From Nitrospira sp. (GTDB taxonomy: Bacteria > Nitrospirota > Nitrospiria > Nitrospirales > Nitrospiraceae): 64,000 nucleotides of DNA. The notes under the pieces are model-generated. The model was not told the DNA's origin. It worked only from the letters and a program-made list of their open reading frames with translations, and ran no database searches. The stretch spans positions 1 through 64,000 of the forward strand of contig JABFSU010000017.1 of the NCBI GenBank assembly GCA_013140455.1, in the 5' to 3' direction. A program made the translations under genes and the position numbers. This document shows positions 49,748-59,398 of this stretch, one piece after another; the first letter of the stretch is position 1; each line of letters opens with the position of its first letter.

Positions 49748-50544
49748 AGGTTTCGGTCTACATCATTGCCTATAACGAGGCGGGTAAAATTGCCGATACC
49801 ATCAAGAGCGTGCTGTGGGCGGACGAGATTATCTTGGCGGACTCAGCCAGCACAGACGGAACAGATCGGATTGCGGTGGAGATGGGGGCGCGGGTCGTCC
49901 AGATTCCGTTTGAAGGGTTCGGTCATCTGCGCAACCGGGCCATCGCCGCGTGCTCGCACGAGTGGATTCTAAGTATCGACACCGATGAGCAGTGCACGCC
50001 GGAAGTCCGCGATGAAATACTCGCCTTGCTGGCCGGATCCCCCGCGCATGATGCCTACCTCGTCCCCCGGCGGAATTACTTCATGGGGCAATGGGTGGCG
50101 CATTCCGGCTGGTATCCGAATTTCAGGCAACCTCAATTCTTTCGCAAGGGCGCGATGACGTATGTGGAGTCTCCCGTTCATGAAGGCTATGAATTGCTGA
50201 CTTCCAAGGCGGTGGGGCGGCTGACGCATGCGATCTGGCAGGTTCCGTTCAGAAACTTCGAAGAAGTGCTCAAGAAGGCGAACCGCTATTCCACGCTTGG
50301 GGTGCTGAAGATCGCCGACAAACGTGTGTCGATGGGGCAGGCTCTGGCGCATGGCCTGTGGTCGTTCATCAAGCACTATGTCTTCAAGAAGGGATTCCTG
50401 GACGGCTGGCCTGGATTTGTGATTGCGTTCGGGAATTTCGAGGGCACGTTCTACCGGTATGCCAAGCGATATGAAGCGCAAGAACATTGGCCGCTCCCCA
50501 CGCAGGCTCCGCTGCGCCGGCCAGGCGGGTCTCCATCGGCATGA
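49744..50544 (+). CDS. WaaE/KdtX-like glycosyltransferase family 2
   Basis: 266 residues. SVYIIAYNEAGKI (3-15), ADSASTDGT, and a SIDTDEQ motif (about 77-83) identify GT2, and the overall pattern matches WaaE-type LPS core beta-glucosyltransferases. It probably adds a sugar to the heptose of the core. GTG start, coupled to the ligase gene; ATGA overlap with the next GT2. The sugar is a guess. Confidence 0.82.
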   Translation: MKVSVYIIAYNEAGKIADTIKSVLWADEIILADSASTDGTDRIAVEMGARVVQIPFEGFGHLRNRAIAACSHEWILSIDTDEQCTPEVRDEILALLAGSPAHDAYLVPRRNYFMGQWVAHSGWYPNFRQPQFFRKGAMTYVESPVHEGYELLTSKAVGRLTHAIWQVPFRNFEEVLKKANRYSTLGVLKIADKRVSMGQALAHGLWSFIKHYVFKKGFLDGWPGFVIAFGNFEGTFYRYAKRYEAQEHWPLPTQAPLRRPGGSPSA

Positions 50545-51362
50545 AAACTGCGGTCATTGTTACGACTTATAACCGACCCGATGCCTTGGATGCAGTCTTG
50601 TCTGGCTTTGAGGCGCAGACCGATCAGGGTTTTGAAGTTGTGGTGGCCGATGACGGGTCGACATCCGAGACCGCTGCGGTCATTCACGATTATCAGCGTC
50701 GGAGCAAGGGGTCTGTTCGGCATGTGTGGCAGGAGGATCGAGGCTTCCGTGCCGCGGCCATTCGCAATCGAGCGGTCGCCGCCACGACAGCGGACTATAT
50801 TATCTTTACAGATGGGGATTGTATTCCGTCCCGACAGTTTGTTCAGGCACACAAGCGCTTGGCGGAGCCGGGCTATTTTCTCGGCGCGAATCGGGTGCTG
50901 TTGTCTGCCGGGTGTACGCAGCGAGTCCTGCGCGAGCAGCTTCCTGTTCAGCAATGGTCATGGGTGCAATGGGCTCACGCCTGGGCCGGTCGCGATATCA
51001 ACCGCCTCTTGCCGCTCCTGGCATTGCCGGATGGCGAATTTCGTAAGCGGGCTCCGAACCGATGGGAAGGGATGAAGACCTGCAATTTGTCAGTCTGGCG
51101 GAGCGATCTCTTGCGCGTCAATGGCTTGGATGAGTCCTATGAAGGCTGGGGGCTGGAGGATTCCGATCTGGTTATCCGACTGTTACGGATCGGGGTCAAA
51201 CACAAGTCTGCGCGCTATGCTGCGCCGGTGTTTCATTTGTGGCATCAAGAGCAGGCGAGAAGCCGGCTGGAAGCGAACCGGACGCGATTGGATCAGGTAC
51301 TGCGAACACAGGACACAGAAGCTGTGGTCGGACTCAGCCGGTATCTGATGGAGGCCAGATGA
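50541..51362 (+). CDS. Glycosyltransferase family 2, chondroitin-synthase-like
   Basis: About 273 residues. TAVIVTTYNRPDAL (2-15), ADDGST, FRAAAIRNRA and the FTDGDC metal-binding motif, then a C-terminal WGLEDSDLVIR segment. This combined pattern is like the catalytic domain of polymerising GT2 enzymes (galactosyltransferase_7 C-terminal type). The start was set at the ATG in the ATGA overlap. It probably acts in the core or repeat unit. Confidence 0.83.
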   Translation: MKTAVIVTTYNRPDALDAVLSGFEAQTDQGFEVVVADDGSTSETAAVIHDYQRRSKGSVRHVWQEDRGFRAAAIRNRAVAATTADYIIFTDGDCIPSRQFVQAHKRLAEPGYFLGANRVLLSAGCTQRVLREQLPVQQWSWVQWAHAWAGRDINRLLPLLALPDGEFRKRAPNRWEGMKTCNLSVWRSDLLRVNGLDESYEGWGLEDSDLVIRLLRIGVKHKSARYAAPVFHLWHQEQARSRLEANRTRLDQVLRTQDTEAVVGLSRYLMEAR

Positions 51363-52255
51363 GCCGTATCAAGGGCAGAGACGCTGGTCAGGTTGTGAGC
51401 GGGCGGTTGATTGAATGCTGCCCGGTCGGGTGTTCGGACACATTGGCGGAAACAACGATTGTCTTGCCGGAAGGGCCATTGCGGCGCTGCCAGGCGTGCG
51501 GCCAGCTCGTGAGCCAAATTACGGCAACGGCGTATGCCAGCTCGATGAAAGAGTTTGATACGCCGAGAGGGACGCTCCCGACTCTGCGCACGCAGCGCAG
51601 ACACGATGCGCGGGCTGCCAAGTTGTTTGGGATGGTGAACACACTCATTCGTTCCGAGTCGGGAACGGGTGTCAGGCTTCTCGATATCGGATGTTCCAGC
51701 GGGGCGTTGCTTCGAAGCGCGATGATGCATGGGTTCGATGCCGAAGGGGTCGAGCCTGCGGCGCAAGCGGCGGAGTTTGCCAAGAGCACAGGGTTGAAGG
51801 TCTTTCACGGGTATCTTGAGGCGGCACGCTTCCCGGAATCGAGTTTCGATGCGGTGACCTTGATGGAGGTCATCGAGCATCTTCCGGATCCCAGTGTGCT
51901 GTTAAGAGAGGTTGGGCGGATACTCAAGCCGAATGGTGTGCTCGTAGTGGGAACGGGCAATGGCGCGAGTTGGACGGTCCGGTTGGTCGGCGCCCGCTGG
52001 GGATATTTTCAGGTGGCGGAGCATGGCGGCCATATCAGCTTTTTTAATCCGTTGTCGCTGGCCATATTGGCGCAGCGGTGCGGATTTGATGTAGAGCGGA
52101 GCGAAACCAGGCGGGTCTCTCTGGCGGAGCGGAAGGAGGCTGGTTACCTGTCGTATCGTCTGCTCAGAGTTGCGACAGAAGTCTTGGCGATGCCGGCTCG
52201 CATGTTCGGTAAAGGCCACGACATGCTGGTATTTCTTCGAAAGCGTCCAATATAG
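51359..52255 (+). CDS. Class I SAM-dependent methyltransferase with N-terminal zinc-ribbon-like Cys pairs
   Basis: About 298 residues. The N terminus has Cys21/25 and Cys44/47, a possible zinc ribbon. The methyltransferase core has LLDIGCSSG (107-115), MEVIEHL and a LKPNGVLVVG segment. It may methylate a sugar or cap the chain, but the substrate is unknown. The start at 51359 overlaps the upstream GT2 stop (ATGA). An earlier in-frame start would lie inside that gene. Confidence 0.83.
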   Translation: MSRIKGRDAGQVVSGRLIECCPVGCSDTLAETTIVLPEGPLRRCQACGQLVSQITATAYASSMKEFDTPRGTLPTLRTQRRHDARAAKLFGMVNTLIRSESGTGVRLLDIGCSSGALLRSAMMHGFDAEGVEPAAQAAEFAKSTGLKVFHGYLEAARFPESSFDAVTLMEVIEHLPDPSVLLREVGRILKPNGVLVVGTGNGASWTVRLVGARWGYFQVAEHGGHISFFNPLSLAILAQRCGFDVERSETRRVSLAERKEAGYLSYRLLRVATEVLAMPARMFGKGHDMLVFLRKRPI

Positions 52256-52258
52256 GCG

Positions 52259-53494
52259 TTGTCATTGGTGGATCCCCTTCCCGGACTCAAAATTGCCGTG
52301 CTAATCAAGCGCTTCCTGAGTACCGGCGGTGCCGAGAAGTATGCGATGGAAGTGATTCGGCGCCTGGCGTCAGAGCATGAGGTGCATGTGTTCGCGCAGG
52401 AGTGGTCGTTTCACGGGCCTGAACCTATTACGTTTCACAAGATTGCGAGGGTCTGTCGCAAACCGGCCTGGTTGAATCAGCTTTTCTTCTCCTGTTTCTG
52501 TCGCAGGGCGGTGGGGCAGGGGTTTGATGTGGTGCATTCGTTCGAAAAGGTTGCGTCATTCGATGTGATGACGGTGCAATCGCCGTGTTTCAAATCTTCC
52601 GGTATCGCAGCCGACAAATCGTGGAACCGGATGCTGGGCTGGATGAGGCTGGCATTCAGTCCTCGCAAACTTGCGTGGCTGTGGCTGGAGCGGGAACAGT
52701 TTTCTGACGATCCGGCACGAGTCCTGATTGCCGTGTCGGGGTATGTGAAACGAAATGTGCAGGCGCAGTATCCCCTTCCTGATGACCGGTTTAGACTCGC
52801 CTACACCGGAGTTGAGGTTTCACAGGCAGCCGTGACTGCTTCGAATCACGAGAGGGATGAGCTCCGAGCTCGATGGGATATCGGTATCAACGACCTGGTT
52901 GTCTTGTTTGTCGGGACGGAGTTCAAGCGGAAGGGATTGGATGCGCTCCTGCAAGGTTTTGCCAAGGTGCCGCGTGCGCGATTCAAGCTGCTCATTGCCG
53001 GCGGCGGGGGAGAGCGACTCGAATTTTACAAGAATCTTGCCGATCGGTTGCAACTGGATTCCGAGGTTCGGTTTCTAGGGTTGATCGACGGTATTGATCG
53101 GATCTATCCGATCGCTGATATCTACGTTCTGCCCACCCTGGCTGATCCCTGTCCGCTTGCCCCCCTTGAGGCCATGGCAGCTGGAGTGGCCTCAGTCATG
53201 AGTTCATCGACGTATAACGGGACGGCCGAACTGATTCGACAGGGAGAGGCCGTGATTCTGTCGAATCCTCATGACCCGGAGGAGATCGCGGCGGTCTTAC
53301 TCAAACTCATGAACCCTCATGTCCGACAGCAGGTGGCGGAGAGGGGACAGCAATTAGTGCGTCAGCTCACCTGGGATAATACCGCTGCGGTGACAGCAGC
53401 GGCCTACCAAGACGTCATTCAATTGAGGCGTGTAAATAGACATGTTGCAGGAATAGTCAAAGGTGCTCACGGTTGCTCGGCAACGATCCGGTAG
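52259..53494 (+). CDS. Glycosyltransferase family 4
   Basis: About 411 residues. GT-B fold with KRFLSTGGAEKYAMEV near the N terminus (donor-loop-like), GTEFKRKGLDALL, and PTLADPCPLAPLEAMAAGV near residue 300. The first codon is not ATG: TTG 52259 or GTG 52268 are both possible. Similar proteins transfer sugars to LPS core heptose. It precedes the GT9 heptosyltransferase by three bases. Confidence 0.82.
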   Translation: MSLVDPLPGLKIAVLIKRFLSTGGAEKYAMEVIRRLASEHEVHVFAQEWSFHGPEPITFHKIARVCRKPAWLNQLFFSCFCRRAVGQGFDVVHSFEKVASFDVMTVQSPCFKSSGIAADKSWNRMLGWMRLAFSPRKLAWLWLEREQFSDDPARVLIAVSGYVKRNVQAQYPLPDDRFRLAYTGVEVSQAAVTASNHERDELRARWDIGINDLVVLFVGTEFKRKGLDALLQGFAKVPRARFKLLIAGGGGERLEFYKNLADRLQLDSEVRFLGLIDGIDRIYPIADIYVLPTLADPCPLAPLEAMAAGVASVMSSSTYNGTAELIRQGEAVILSNPHDPEEIAAVLLKLMNPHVRQQVAERGQQLVRQLTWDNTAAVTAAAYQDVIQLRRVNRHVAGIVKGAHGCSATIR

Positions 53495-53497
53495 AAG

Positions 53498-54619
53498 GTG
53501 ACGGTGAAAAAAACGTATCACAGTGTGCTAGTGGTGTGCACCAGGCGAATCGGCGACGTGTTATTGGCCACACCGGTCATCCGCTCGCTGAAGGTCGCTG
53601 CCCCTCATGCCGCGATCGATATGCTGGTGTTCAGCGGGACGGAGGACGTTGTCACCGCCAATCCCGATATCCGTCGAGTGTGGACCGTATCCCCCGGGGC
53701 TTCTGTACGAGAATCGTTGACGATGCTGTCGCAGATTTGGCGTCGGTATGATCTTGCCTTGTCAGTTCTGCCCGGCGACCGGCCTGTGTTCTATGCCTGG
53801 GCGGCCGGGCGGCATTCGATGGCGACCGTCACTCCTGAACGGAAGTCGTGGTGGAAGCGGTTGTTGCTTGACGGCCAGGAATCATTCGACAATTACGATA
53901 CGCATACGGTGGTCATGAATCTGCGGTTACTCAGGGTGCTCGAGGTGGCCGCGATTTCGACTCCGGTTGTGACCTGGACATCTGAAGACGAGGTGGCTGC
54001 GCGAAGTGTGTTTCCGGGTATGGAGGGAAGCGAACGCTACGCCGTCCTTCATGTGACCCCCAAGTTTGTCTATAAGGCGTGGACCGCATCCGGCTGGGCC
54101 ATGCTGGGCCGATGGATCAGGAATTGTGGGGTAACGGTTGTGGTGGTGGGAGGGACTTCGCCGGACGAGCGTGTTACAGTCTCCCGGATATTGGATGGAC
54201 TGCCTTCCGATGTTATCGATCTGACCGGCCGGGTCACATTGCGCGCGCTCGGGCCCATACTGAGCCGGGCGGCGCTCTATGTTGGGACTGATACCGCCGT
54301 GACCCACATGGCTGCGGCGCTTGGTGTGCCGACCATTGCATTGTTCGGCCCCTCGAATCCGGTCAAGTGGGGGCCATGGCCGAGCCATTGGCCTGCAGAT
54401 TCCCCAAGCCCTTGGAAGAGGGTGGGGTCTCAGCGACAGGGCAATGTGTATGTGTTGCAGGGGGAAGGCGATTGTGTGCCGTGCCTCCACGAGGGCTGCG
54501 GACGCCACGTCAGCAGTGTGAGCGATTGTCTGCAGCAGCTACCGGTGAGTCGGGTCATCGAAGTTGCAGAACAGTTGCTCCAGCAGCAACACAGGCGTCC
54601 GGCCATAGTGGATGCGTGA
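53498..54619 (+). CDS. Heptosyltransferase family protein (GT9)
   Basis: 373 residues. The ADP-heptose:LPS heptosyltransferase pattern is present: VVCTRRIGDVLLATPVIRSL at the N terminus and YVGTDTAVTHMAAALGVP with FGPSNP near residue 270-290. It transfers a heptose to the LPS core. This fits with ADP-heptose-like chemistry in module C, but a conventional hldE elsewhere is possible. GTG start at 53498 (an in-frame GTG two codons later is also possible). Confidence 0.87.
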   Translation: MTVKKTYHSVLVVCTRRIGDVLLATPVIRSLKVAAPHAAIDMLVFSGTEDVVTANPDIRRVWTVSPGASVRESLTMLSQIWRRYDLALSVLPGDRPVFYAWAAGRHSMATVTPERKSWWKRLLLDGQESFDNYDTHTVVMNLRLLRVLEVAAISTPVVTWTSEDEVAARSVFPGMEGSERYAVLHVTPKFVYKAWTASGWAMLGRWIRNCGVTVVVVGGTSPDERVTVSRILDGLPSDVIDLTGRVTLRALGPILSRAALYVGTDTAVTHMAAALGVPTIALFGPSNPVKWGPWPSHWPADSPSPWKRVGSQRQGNVYVLQGEGDCVPCLHEGCGRHVSSVSDCLQQLPVSRVIEVAEQLLQQQHRRPAIVDA

Positions 54620-54640
54620 CGAAAACCTGAGGGGAAGTTT

Positions 54641-56533
54641 GTGAGGCGTCTGGCAATTACGCTGTTTCAATGGGCTGTACAGAGGTATGGCCAGCTTGTG
54701 CTGCGATCTCGATCGCTCCTCGTGTTGGCCACTCATCTGGGCTTAATTGTGGGCGCGCATCTGAGCGCATTTGCCCTTCGATTTGAAGGGGAGGTGCCGC
54801 CCCCCTTTGATCGCATGATGTGGCGGTATCTGCCTCTTGTGTTGGTGATCTATTGGGGTGGGTTGTGGCTATTTGGCATCCAAAGCGGGTTATGGCGTTA
54901 TGTCGGGTTGCATGATCTTCGGCGGATCTTTTGGGCCTCTCTTGCGAGTTCTGGAGCGTTTTGGGTTTTCACCCACGTTGCCCTTGGTCAGATCCAATAT
55001 CCTCGATCGGTCATTGTCCTTACGGGCCTCCTGAGCGGAGTCTACATTGCCGGCATCAGATTGGTGGTTCGCTGGTTTCGGGAATGGCTTCAGATCGTAG
55101 GTCCCACAGCGAGACGGGTTCTCATTGTGGGGGCTGGCCATGCCGGAGAACTGTTAGCCAGAGACATGTTGTCAGACCCCAGCTTCAACAGCCGTCCGGT
55201 GGGATTCATCGATGATGATCCCGTGAAGCGAAAGATGAAGATTCACGGGGTGCCCGTGGTTGGAACGATCGCTGATATCAAGCGTGCCGCAGATCGGCTG
55301 GAAGTCCACGAGATTATTGTGGCGTTGCCGTCTGCCGGGACCGGTACCAAGCAGAAGATTCTCGCTGCGTCTGAAGGCTGTACGGCGCCGATCAAGATCT
55401 TGCCCAATGTGAAGCAATTGCTGGGAGATCCTGTGTCTCTTCAGCAGGTGCGGGCGATGAGTTTGGAAGACTTGCTTCAACGGGAACCGATCCAGACTGA
55501 TCGGCAGGAATTGCATCCGCTGATTGCCGGCAAGACCGTGCTCGTGACAGGGGCGGGAGGATCGATCGGATCGGAGTTGTGCCGCCAGATCGCATCCTAT
55601 CGGCCGGAGTCTTTGGTGTTGTTTGAACGCTATGAAAACTCCCTTCATGCGCTGCTGTTGGAGTTGCGCGCGACATTTCCCGCTGTTGGTGTTCTTCCAA
55701 TCATCGGCGATGTCACGGTCCCTGAACGGGTGGCCGAAGTGTTTCGTCAGACGGGGCCTGACCTCGTCTTTCATGCGGCAGCCCACAAACATGTGCCATT
55801 GATGGAGCTGAATCCGAAGGAGGCAGTCCGGAACAATGTGCTGGGCACCCGTATCGTCGCTGAAGCGGCATTGGCGGCGGGAGTCGATCGGTTCGTGTTG
55901 ATTTCAACGGACAAAGCCGTCAATCCCACGAGTGTGATGGGCGTGACCAAGCGCATTGCGGAGCAAGTCATTCAGGGGTTTAATCACCGGGGTCGGACCA
56001 AATATACCGTGGTGCGCTTTGGGAATGTCTTGGGGAGTAACGGCAGTGTTGTGCCATTGTTTACGGAGCAGATTCGCAAAGGCGGTCCGATCACGGTGAC
56101 GGATCCGGAGATCAAACGATTCTTCATGACGATTCCTGAGGCCGTTCAGCTGGTGTTGCAGGCGAGTGTGATCGGGCAAGGCGGGGACGTGTTTGTGCTG
56201 GATATGGGTGAACAGATCAAGATTGTGGATTTGGCTCGGAACATGATCGTGCTGTCCGGCTTGGTGCCGGGGAAGGATATCGAAATTCAGTTCACCGGGT
56301 TGCGCCCTGGAGAGAAGCTCTACGAGGAGCTGTTTGATGAAAGTGAACAGACCGAATCAACGGCACATGAAAAGATCAATCGTGCGGTCAGCCCACTTGC
56401 GCAAGCCGATCTCGACCAATGGTTGGATCAGCTAGGGGCGAATCTTCTGCAGTGGAATGAAGACGACCTCCTGCTGCAACTCCGGCGGCGTATCCCGAGT
56501 TTCACGCCGACGGTTCCTCAACGGGTCTCCTGA
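54641..56533 (+). CDS. Membrane-bound nucleoside-diphosphate-sugar dehydratase (PglF/WbpM/CapD family)
   Basis: 630 residues. The N terminus (about 20-145) has four hydrophobic segments, then a nucleotide-binding-like domain (VLIVGAGHAGELLARD), and from about 290 a short-chain dehydrogenase domain with TGAGGSIGSE, STDKAVNPTSVMG and Met in place of Tyr in the MGVTK motif, as in PglF/WbpM/FlaA1 enzymes. It probably makes UDP-4-keto-6-deoxy-GlcNAc, feeding the PglE/PglD-like pair at 45812-47606. It could also feed the nonulosonate genes. GTG start; 21 bases after the GT9 gene. Confidence 0.87.
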   Translation: MRRLAITLFQWAVQRYGQLVLRSRSLLVLATHLGLIVGAHLSAFALRFEGEVPPPFDRMMWRYLPLVLVIYWGGLWLFGIQSGLWRYVGLHDLRRIFWASLASSGAFWVFTHVALGQIQYPRSVIVLTGLLSGVYIAGIRLVVRWFREWLQIVGPTARRVLIVGAGHAGELLARDMLSDPSFNSRPVGFIDDDPVKRKMKIHGVPVVGTIADIKRAADRLEVHEIIVALPSAGTGTKQKILAASEGCTAPIKILPNVKQLLGDPVSLQQVRAMSLEDLLQREPIQTDRQELHPLIAGKTVLVTGAGGSIGSELCRQIASYRPESLVLFERYENSLHALLLELRATFPAVGVLPIIGDVTVPERVAEVFRQTGPDLVFHAAAHKHVPLMELNPKEAVRNNVLGTRIVAEAALAAGVDRFVLISTDKAVNPTSVMGVTKRIAEQVIQGFNHRGRTKYTVVRFGNVLGSNGSVVPLFTEQIRKGGPITVTDPEIKRFFMTIPEAVQLVLQASVIGQGGDVFVLDMGEQIKIVDLARNMIVLSGLVPGKDIEIQFTGLRPGEKLYEELFDESEQTESTAHEKINRAVSPLAQADLDQWLDQLGANLLQWNEDDLLLQLRRRIPSFTPTVPQRVS

Positions 56534-56673
56534 CCAGGTGTCTTTCCTGCTTTCATCGTGGAAATTAAATCAGGTAGGAAAAACAGCTTCTTCCCTCTAT
56601 AGTTCGAACGGGTATCAACCGATATAAACGGGGCAGAGGCGGCGAAGATGACTCAGATTGGGAGGGGCTGATT

Positions 56674-57411
56674 GTGAAAGGCGTTGTGCTTGCCGGTGGG
56701 CTGGGAACCAGGCTCATGCCCCTCACGAAAGTCACGAATAAGCATCTTCTGCCGATTTATGATCGGCCCATGATCTATTACCCGATCCAGGCGTTGGTCA
56801 ATGCAGGGATTCGAGACATCATGCTGGTCACCGGTGGAAACAATGCCGGTGATTTTCTCAGGCTTCTGGGGAACGGCAAGGAATTCGGGCTGAGGCATCT
56901 GAACTATACCTATCAGGAAGGGGAAGGCGGGATTGCCGATGCCCTTCGTCTGGCGGAACATTTTGCGGACGGCGAGGCGATCTGCGTGATTCTTGGCGAT
57001 AATATTATTGAAGGCAATATTGCCATTGCCGCCGAGGCTTTTCGGCAGCAGAAGATCGGGGCAAAGATTCTCCTGAAAGAAGTGAAAGACCCGCAGCGAT
57101 TCGGTGTGCCCGTGTTGGAAGGCGAGCGTGTGCTGAAGATCGAGGAGAAGCCGGCCCATCCAAGATCGGCCTATGCGGTGACAGGGTTGTATTTCTATGA
57201 TGCGCAGGTGTTCGATATTATCAAAACGCTGAAACCGTCAGGGCGAGGTGAATTGGAAATTACCGACGTCAACAATGCCTACATTGCAGCGGGGACGCTG
57301 ACGTGGGATCTGCTTGAGGGCTGGTGGACCGATGCCGGCACCATTGAGTCTCTTCATCTCGCCAACCAATTGGTCAGTCGGACCGGGGCAAACAAGCTGA
57401 GCACTGAATGA
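56674..57411 (+). CDS. rmlA: Glucose-1-phosphate thymidylyltransferase-like, short form
   Basis: 245 residues, about 45 shorter than usual RmlA (about 290). AGGLGTRLMPLT (7-18), DRPMIYYPIQAL, LGDNI, EEKP and GWWTDAGTI are all typical. It would make dTDP-glucose (or another NDP-glucose). The shortened C terminus lacks the part involved in oligomer contacts and allosteric binding in full RmlA. GTG start after a 140-base gap; it overlaps rmlB (ATGA). Confidence 0.84.
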   Translation: MKGVVLAGGLGTRLMPLTKVTNKHLLPIYDRPMIYYPIQALVNAGIRDIMLVTGGNNAGDFLRLLGNGKEFGLRHLNYTYQEGEGGIADALRLAEHFADGEAICVILGDNIIEGNIAIAAEAFRQQKIGAKILLKEVKDPQRFGVPVLEGERVLKIEEKPAHPRSAYAVTGLYFYDAQVFDIIKTLKPSGRGELEITDVNNAYIAAGTLTWDLLEGWWTDAGTIESLHLANQLVSRTGANKLSTE

Positions 57412-58436
57412 AGATCCTCCTCACCGGCGGCGCCGGATTTATCGGATCCCATCTCGTTCGGCGATTGCTGACCCGGCCGGAGCATCAGGTCGTCAACCTC
57501 GACGCCCTTCGGTATTCCGGCAATCTGGCCAACCTCGAATCTGTGCAACAGCATTCCCGCTACCGGTTTGTCCAGGGAGATATCTGTGATCAGCCGCTCG
57601 TGGAGTCGGTGATCCGGGACCATCAGATCGACGGGGTCATCAATTGTGCTGCGGAAACGCACGTCGATCGATCTATTCTCGATCCGGGCAGCTTTGCACG
57701 GACCGATGTGGTCGGGACGGGCGTGTTGTTGGAAGCGGCACGCCAGGCAGGGGTCCGCCGATTTCTCCAAGTCAGCACCGATGAAGTCTATGGCAGTGTT
57801 GAAACCGGGACATCGAGCGAGACCGATCGTCTGGCGCCTCGTAGCCCGTATTCCGCGAGCAAGGCAGGCGGGGAGTTGCTGGCGCTCAGCTATTGGACGA
57901 CCTATCAATTTCCCGTGGTCGTGACCAGGGGGAGCAATACCTATGGTTCTCACCAGTATCCGGAGAAATTCATTCCGCTCTTTGTCACCAATGCCATCGA
58001 TGCGCAGCTTCTTCCGCTCTATGGGGATGGCCGTCAGTGCCGCGACTGGCTTGCTGTCGAGGACCACTGTGCGGGGATCGAGCACGCATTCCTGCACGGA
58101 GAGCCTGGGACGGCCTACAATATCGGCGGGGGAAATGAGCGCGAAAATCTCGCGGTGGCTGAGATGATTCTCGACTCTCTAAGAAAACCGAAGACCCTTC
58201 TGCGGTATGTCAGTGACCGCCCAGGCCATGACCGCCGGTATGCGGTCGATTGCAGCCGCCTGCGGGAACTGGGCTGGAAGCCGGCCGTGTCGTTTGCAGA
58301 TGGGCTCCGTGAAACAGTCCGGTGGTACCAGGAACACGAATCCTGGTGGCGGCCGATCAAGTCGGGTGAGTTCAAGCGCTATTACGAAGAGCAGTATCGT
58401 CGTCGTTTGGAAGAAGGGACGGCATGCGGATCCTGA
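57408..58436 (+). CDS. rmlB: dTDP-glucose 4,6-dehydratase
   Basis: 342 residues, standard length. TGGAGFIG (6-13), the dehydratase signature STDEVYG, and the PYSASKAGG motif with catalytic Tyr and Lys are present, plus a C-terminal GGGNERENL segment typical of RmlB. It makes dTDP-4-keto-6-deoxyglucose. Overlaps with rmlA (ATGA) and with rmlD (13 bases) place all three in one operon. No rmlC gene is present between them. Confidence 0.9.
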   Translation: MKILLTGGAGFIGSHLVRRLLTRPEHQVVNLDALRYSGNLANLESVQQHSRYRFVQGDICDQPLVESVIRDHQIDGVINCAAETHVDRSILDPGSFARTDVVGTGVLLEAARQAGVRRFLQVSTDEVYGSVETGTSSETDRLAPRSPYSASKAGGELLALSYWTTYQFPVVVTRGSNTYGSHQYPEKFIPLFVTNAIDAQLLPLYGDGRQCRDWLAVEDHCAGIEHAFLHGEPGTAYNIGGGNERENLAVAEMILDSLRKPKTLLRYVSDRPGHDRRYAVDCSRLRELGWKPAVSFADGLRETVRWYQEHESWWRPIKSGEFKRYYEEQYRRRLEEGTACGS

Positions 58437-59275
58437 TCACCGGTGCCAACGGGCAATTGGGGTGCGAATTACGTCGGGTATTCGCCTCCGAAACTCTCAT
58501 TCTGAAGGATCTTCCTGATTTCGACCTGACAGGATCGCAGGTAGAAGAGGATGTCGCAGAGGCAAGGCCCGATCTCATTATTCACGCAGGAGCCTATACC
58601 GATGTTGATGGTGCCGAGCGCGAGCCCGATCGGGCGATGGCGATCAACGCGTTCGGAACCGCGCAGGTGGCACGGGCGGCAGTGCGAGTCGGCGCCCGGT
58701 TGCTGTACATCTCGACGGACTATGTCTTTCCAGGGACTCAGCGACACCCCTACAGCGAAGACGATGTGCCGGCTCCCATCAATGCCTATGGGCTGTCGAA
58801 ATGGCGAGGTGAGCAAGTGGTGGCGGAGTCGGGGGCGGATGCCCTGATCGTTCGGACGGCATGGCTATACGGTTCGATGGGGAAAAACTTCGTCAAGTCG
58901 ATCATGCGTGCAGTTCAGACGCAATCCTCCCTCCGGGTGGTCGACGATCAACGAGGATCCCCCACTTCAGTTGAAGATCTGGCCGCAGTCATCAAGGCGA
59001 CGGCTGCAGGATCGGTGCGAGGCATTCTGCATGTGACCAACCGGGGAGATTGTACCTGGTATGAATTCGCTCGGGCGATTGTGGATGAAATGAATCTCGA
59101 AATTCCGGTCGTTCCCATCTCAACGGTAGAAGCCGGGCGACTGGCTCCGCGCCCACCCTATTCGGTGCTCGGACAGCAGCGGTTAGCGCGGCTGGATCTT
59201 GTTCCTCGTGACTGGCGTGAGGCCCTGAACCAGTTCGTCAAGGCTGAGCGGGCATTGGTTGCGGTCCATCCGTAG
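58424..59275 (+). CDS. rmlD: dTDP-4-dehydrorhamnose reductase family protein
   Basis: 283 residues, SDR of the RmlD family. ITGANGQLGCEL (5-16), STDYVFPG, NAYGLSKWRGE and a VRTAWLYG segment are typical. It reduces the 4-keto group of a dTDP-6-deoxy sugar. Since rmlC is absent here, the product could be dTDP-L-rhamnose if rmlC lies elsewhere, or a D-configured 6-deoxyhexose. It overlaps the end of rmlB by 13 bases. Confidence 0.87.
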   Translation: MRILITGANGQLGCELRRVFASETLILKDLPDFDLTGSQVEEDVAEARPDLIIHAGAYTDVDGAEREPDRAMAINAFGTAQVARAAVRVGARLLYISTDYVFPGTQRHPYSEDDVPAPINAYGLSKWRGEQVVAESGADALIVRTAWLYGSMGKNFVKSIMRAVQTQSSLRVVDDQRGSPTSVEDLAAVIKATAAGSVRGILHVTNRGDCTWYEFARAIVDEMNLEIPVVPISTVEAGRLAPRPPYSVLGQQRLARLDLVPRDWREALNQFVKAERALVAVHP

Positions 59276-59319
59276 CGTCGTTGGCTATCCCCTCGTTCTC
59301 CGTCCAAATCATTTTTCCT

Positions 59320-59347
59320 TTGTAACAAGCAGGTGAATCGGTAAGAT
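59320..59347 (+). promoter_or_regulatory. Possible sigma70-type promoter for kdsC-like/manC genes
   Basis: TTGTAA at 59320-59325 and TAAGAT at 59342-59347, spaced by 16 bases, in the 123-base gap after rmlD and before the KdsC-like gene. It is a plausible -35/-10 pair for the following genes. There is no further support. Confidence 0.3.
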
Positions 59348-59398
59348 GGGATACAAGGCTTCTGCCATCAGTAGCTTTTGCTAGGTGAGAGGACGTTC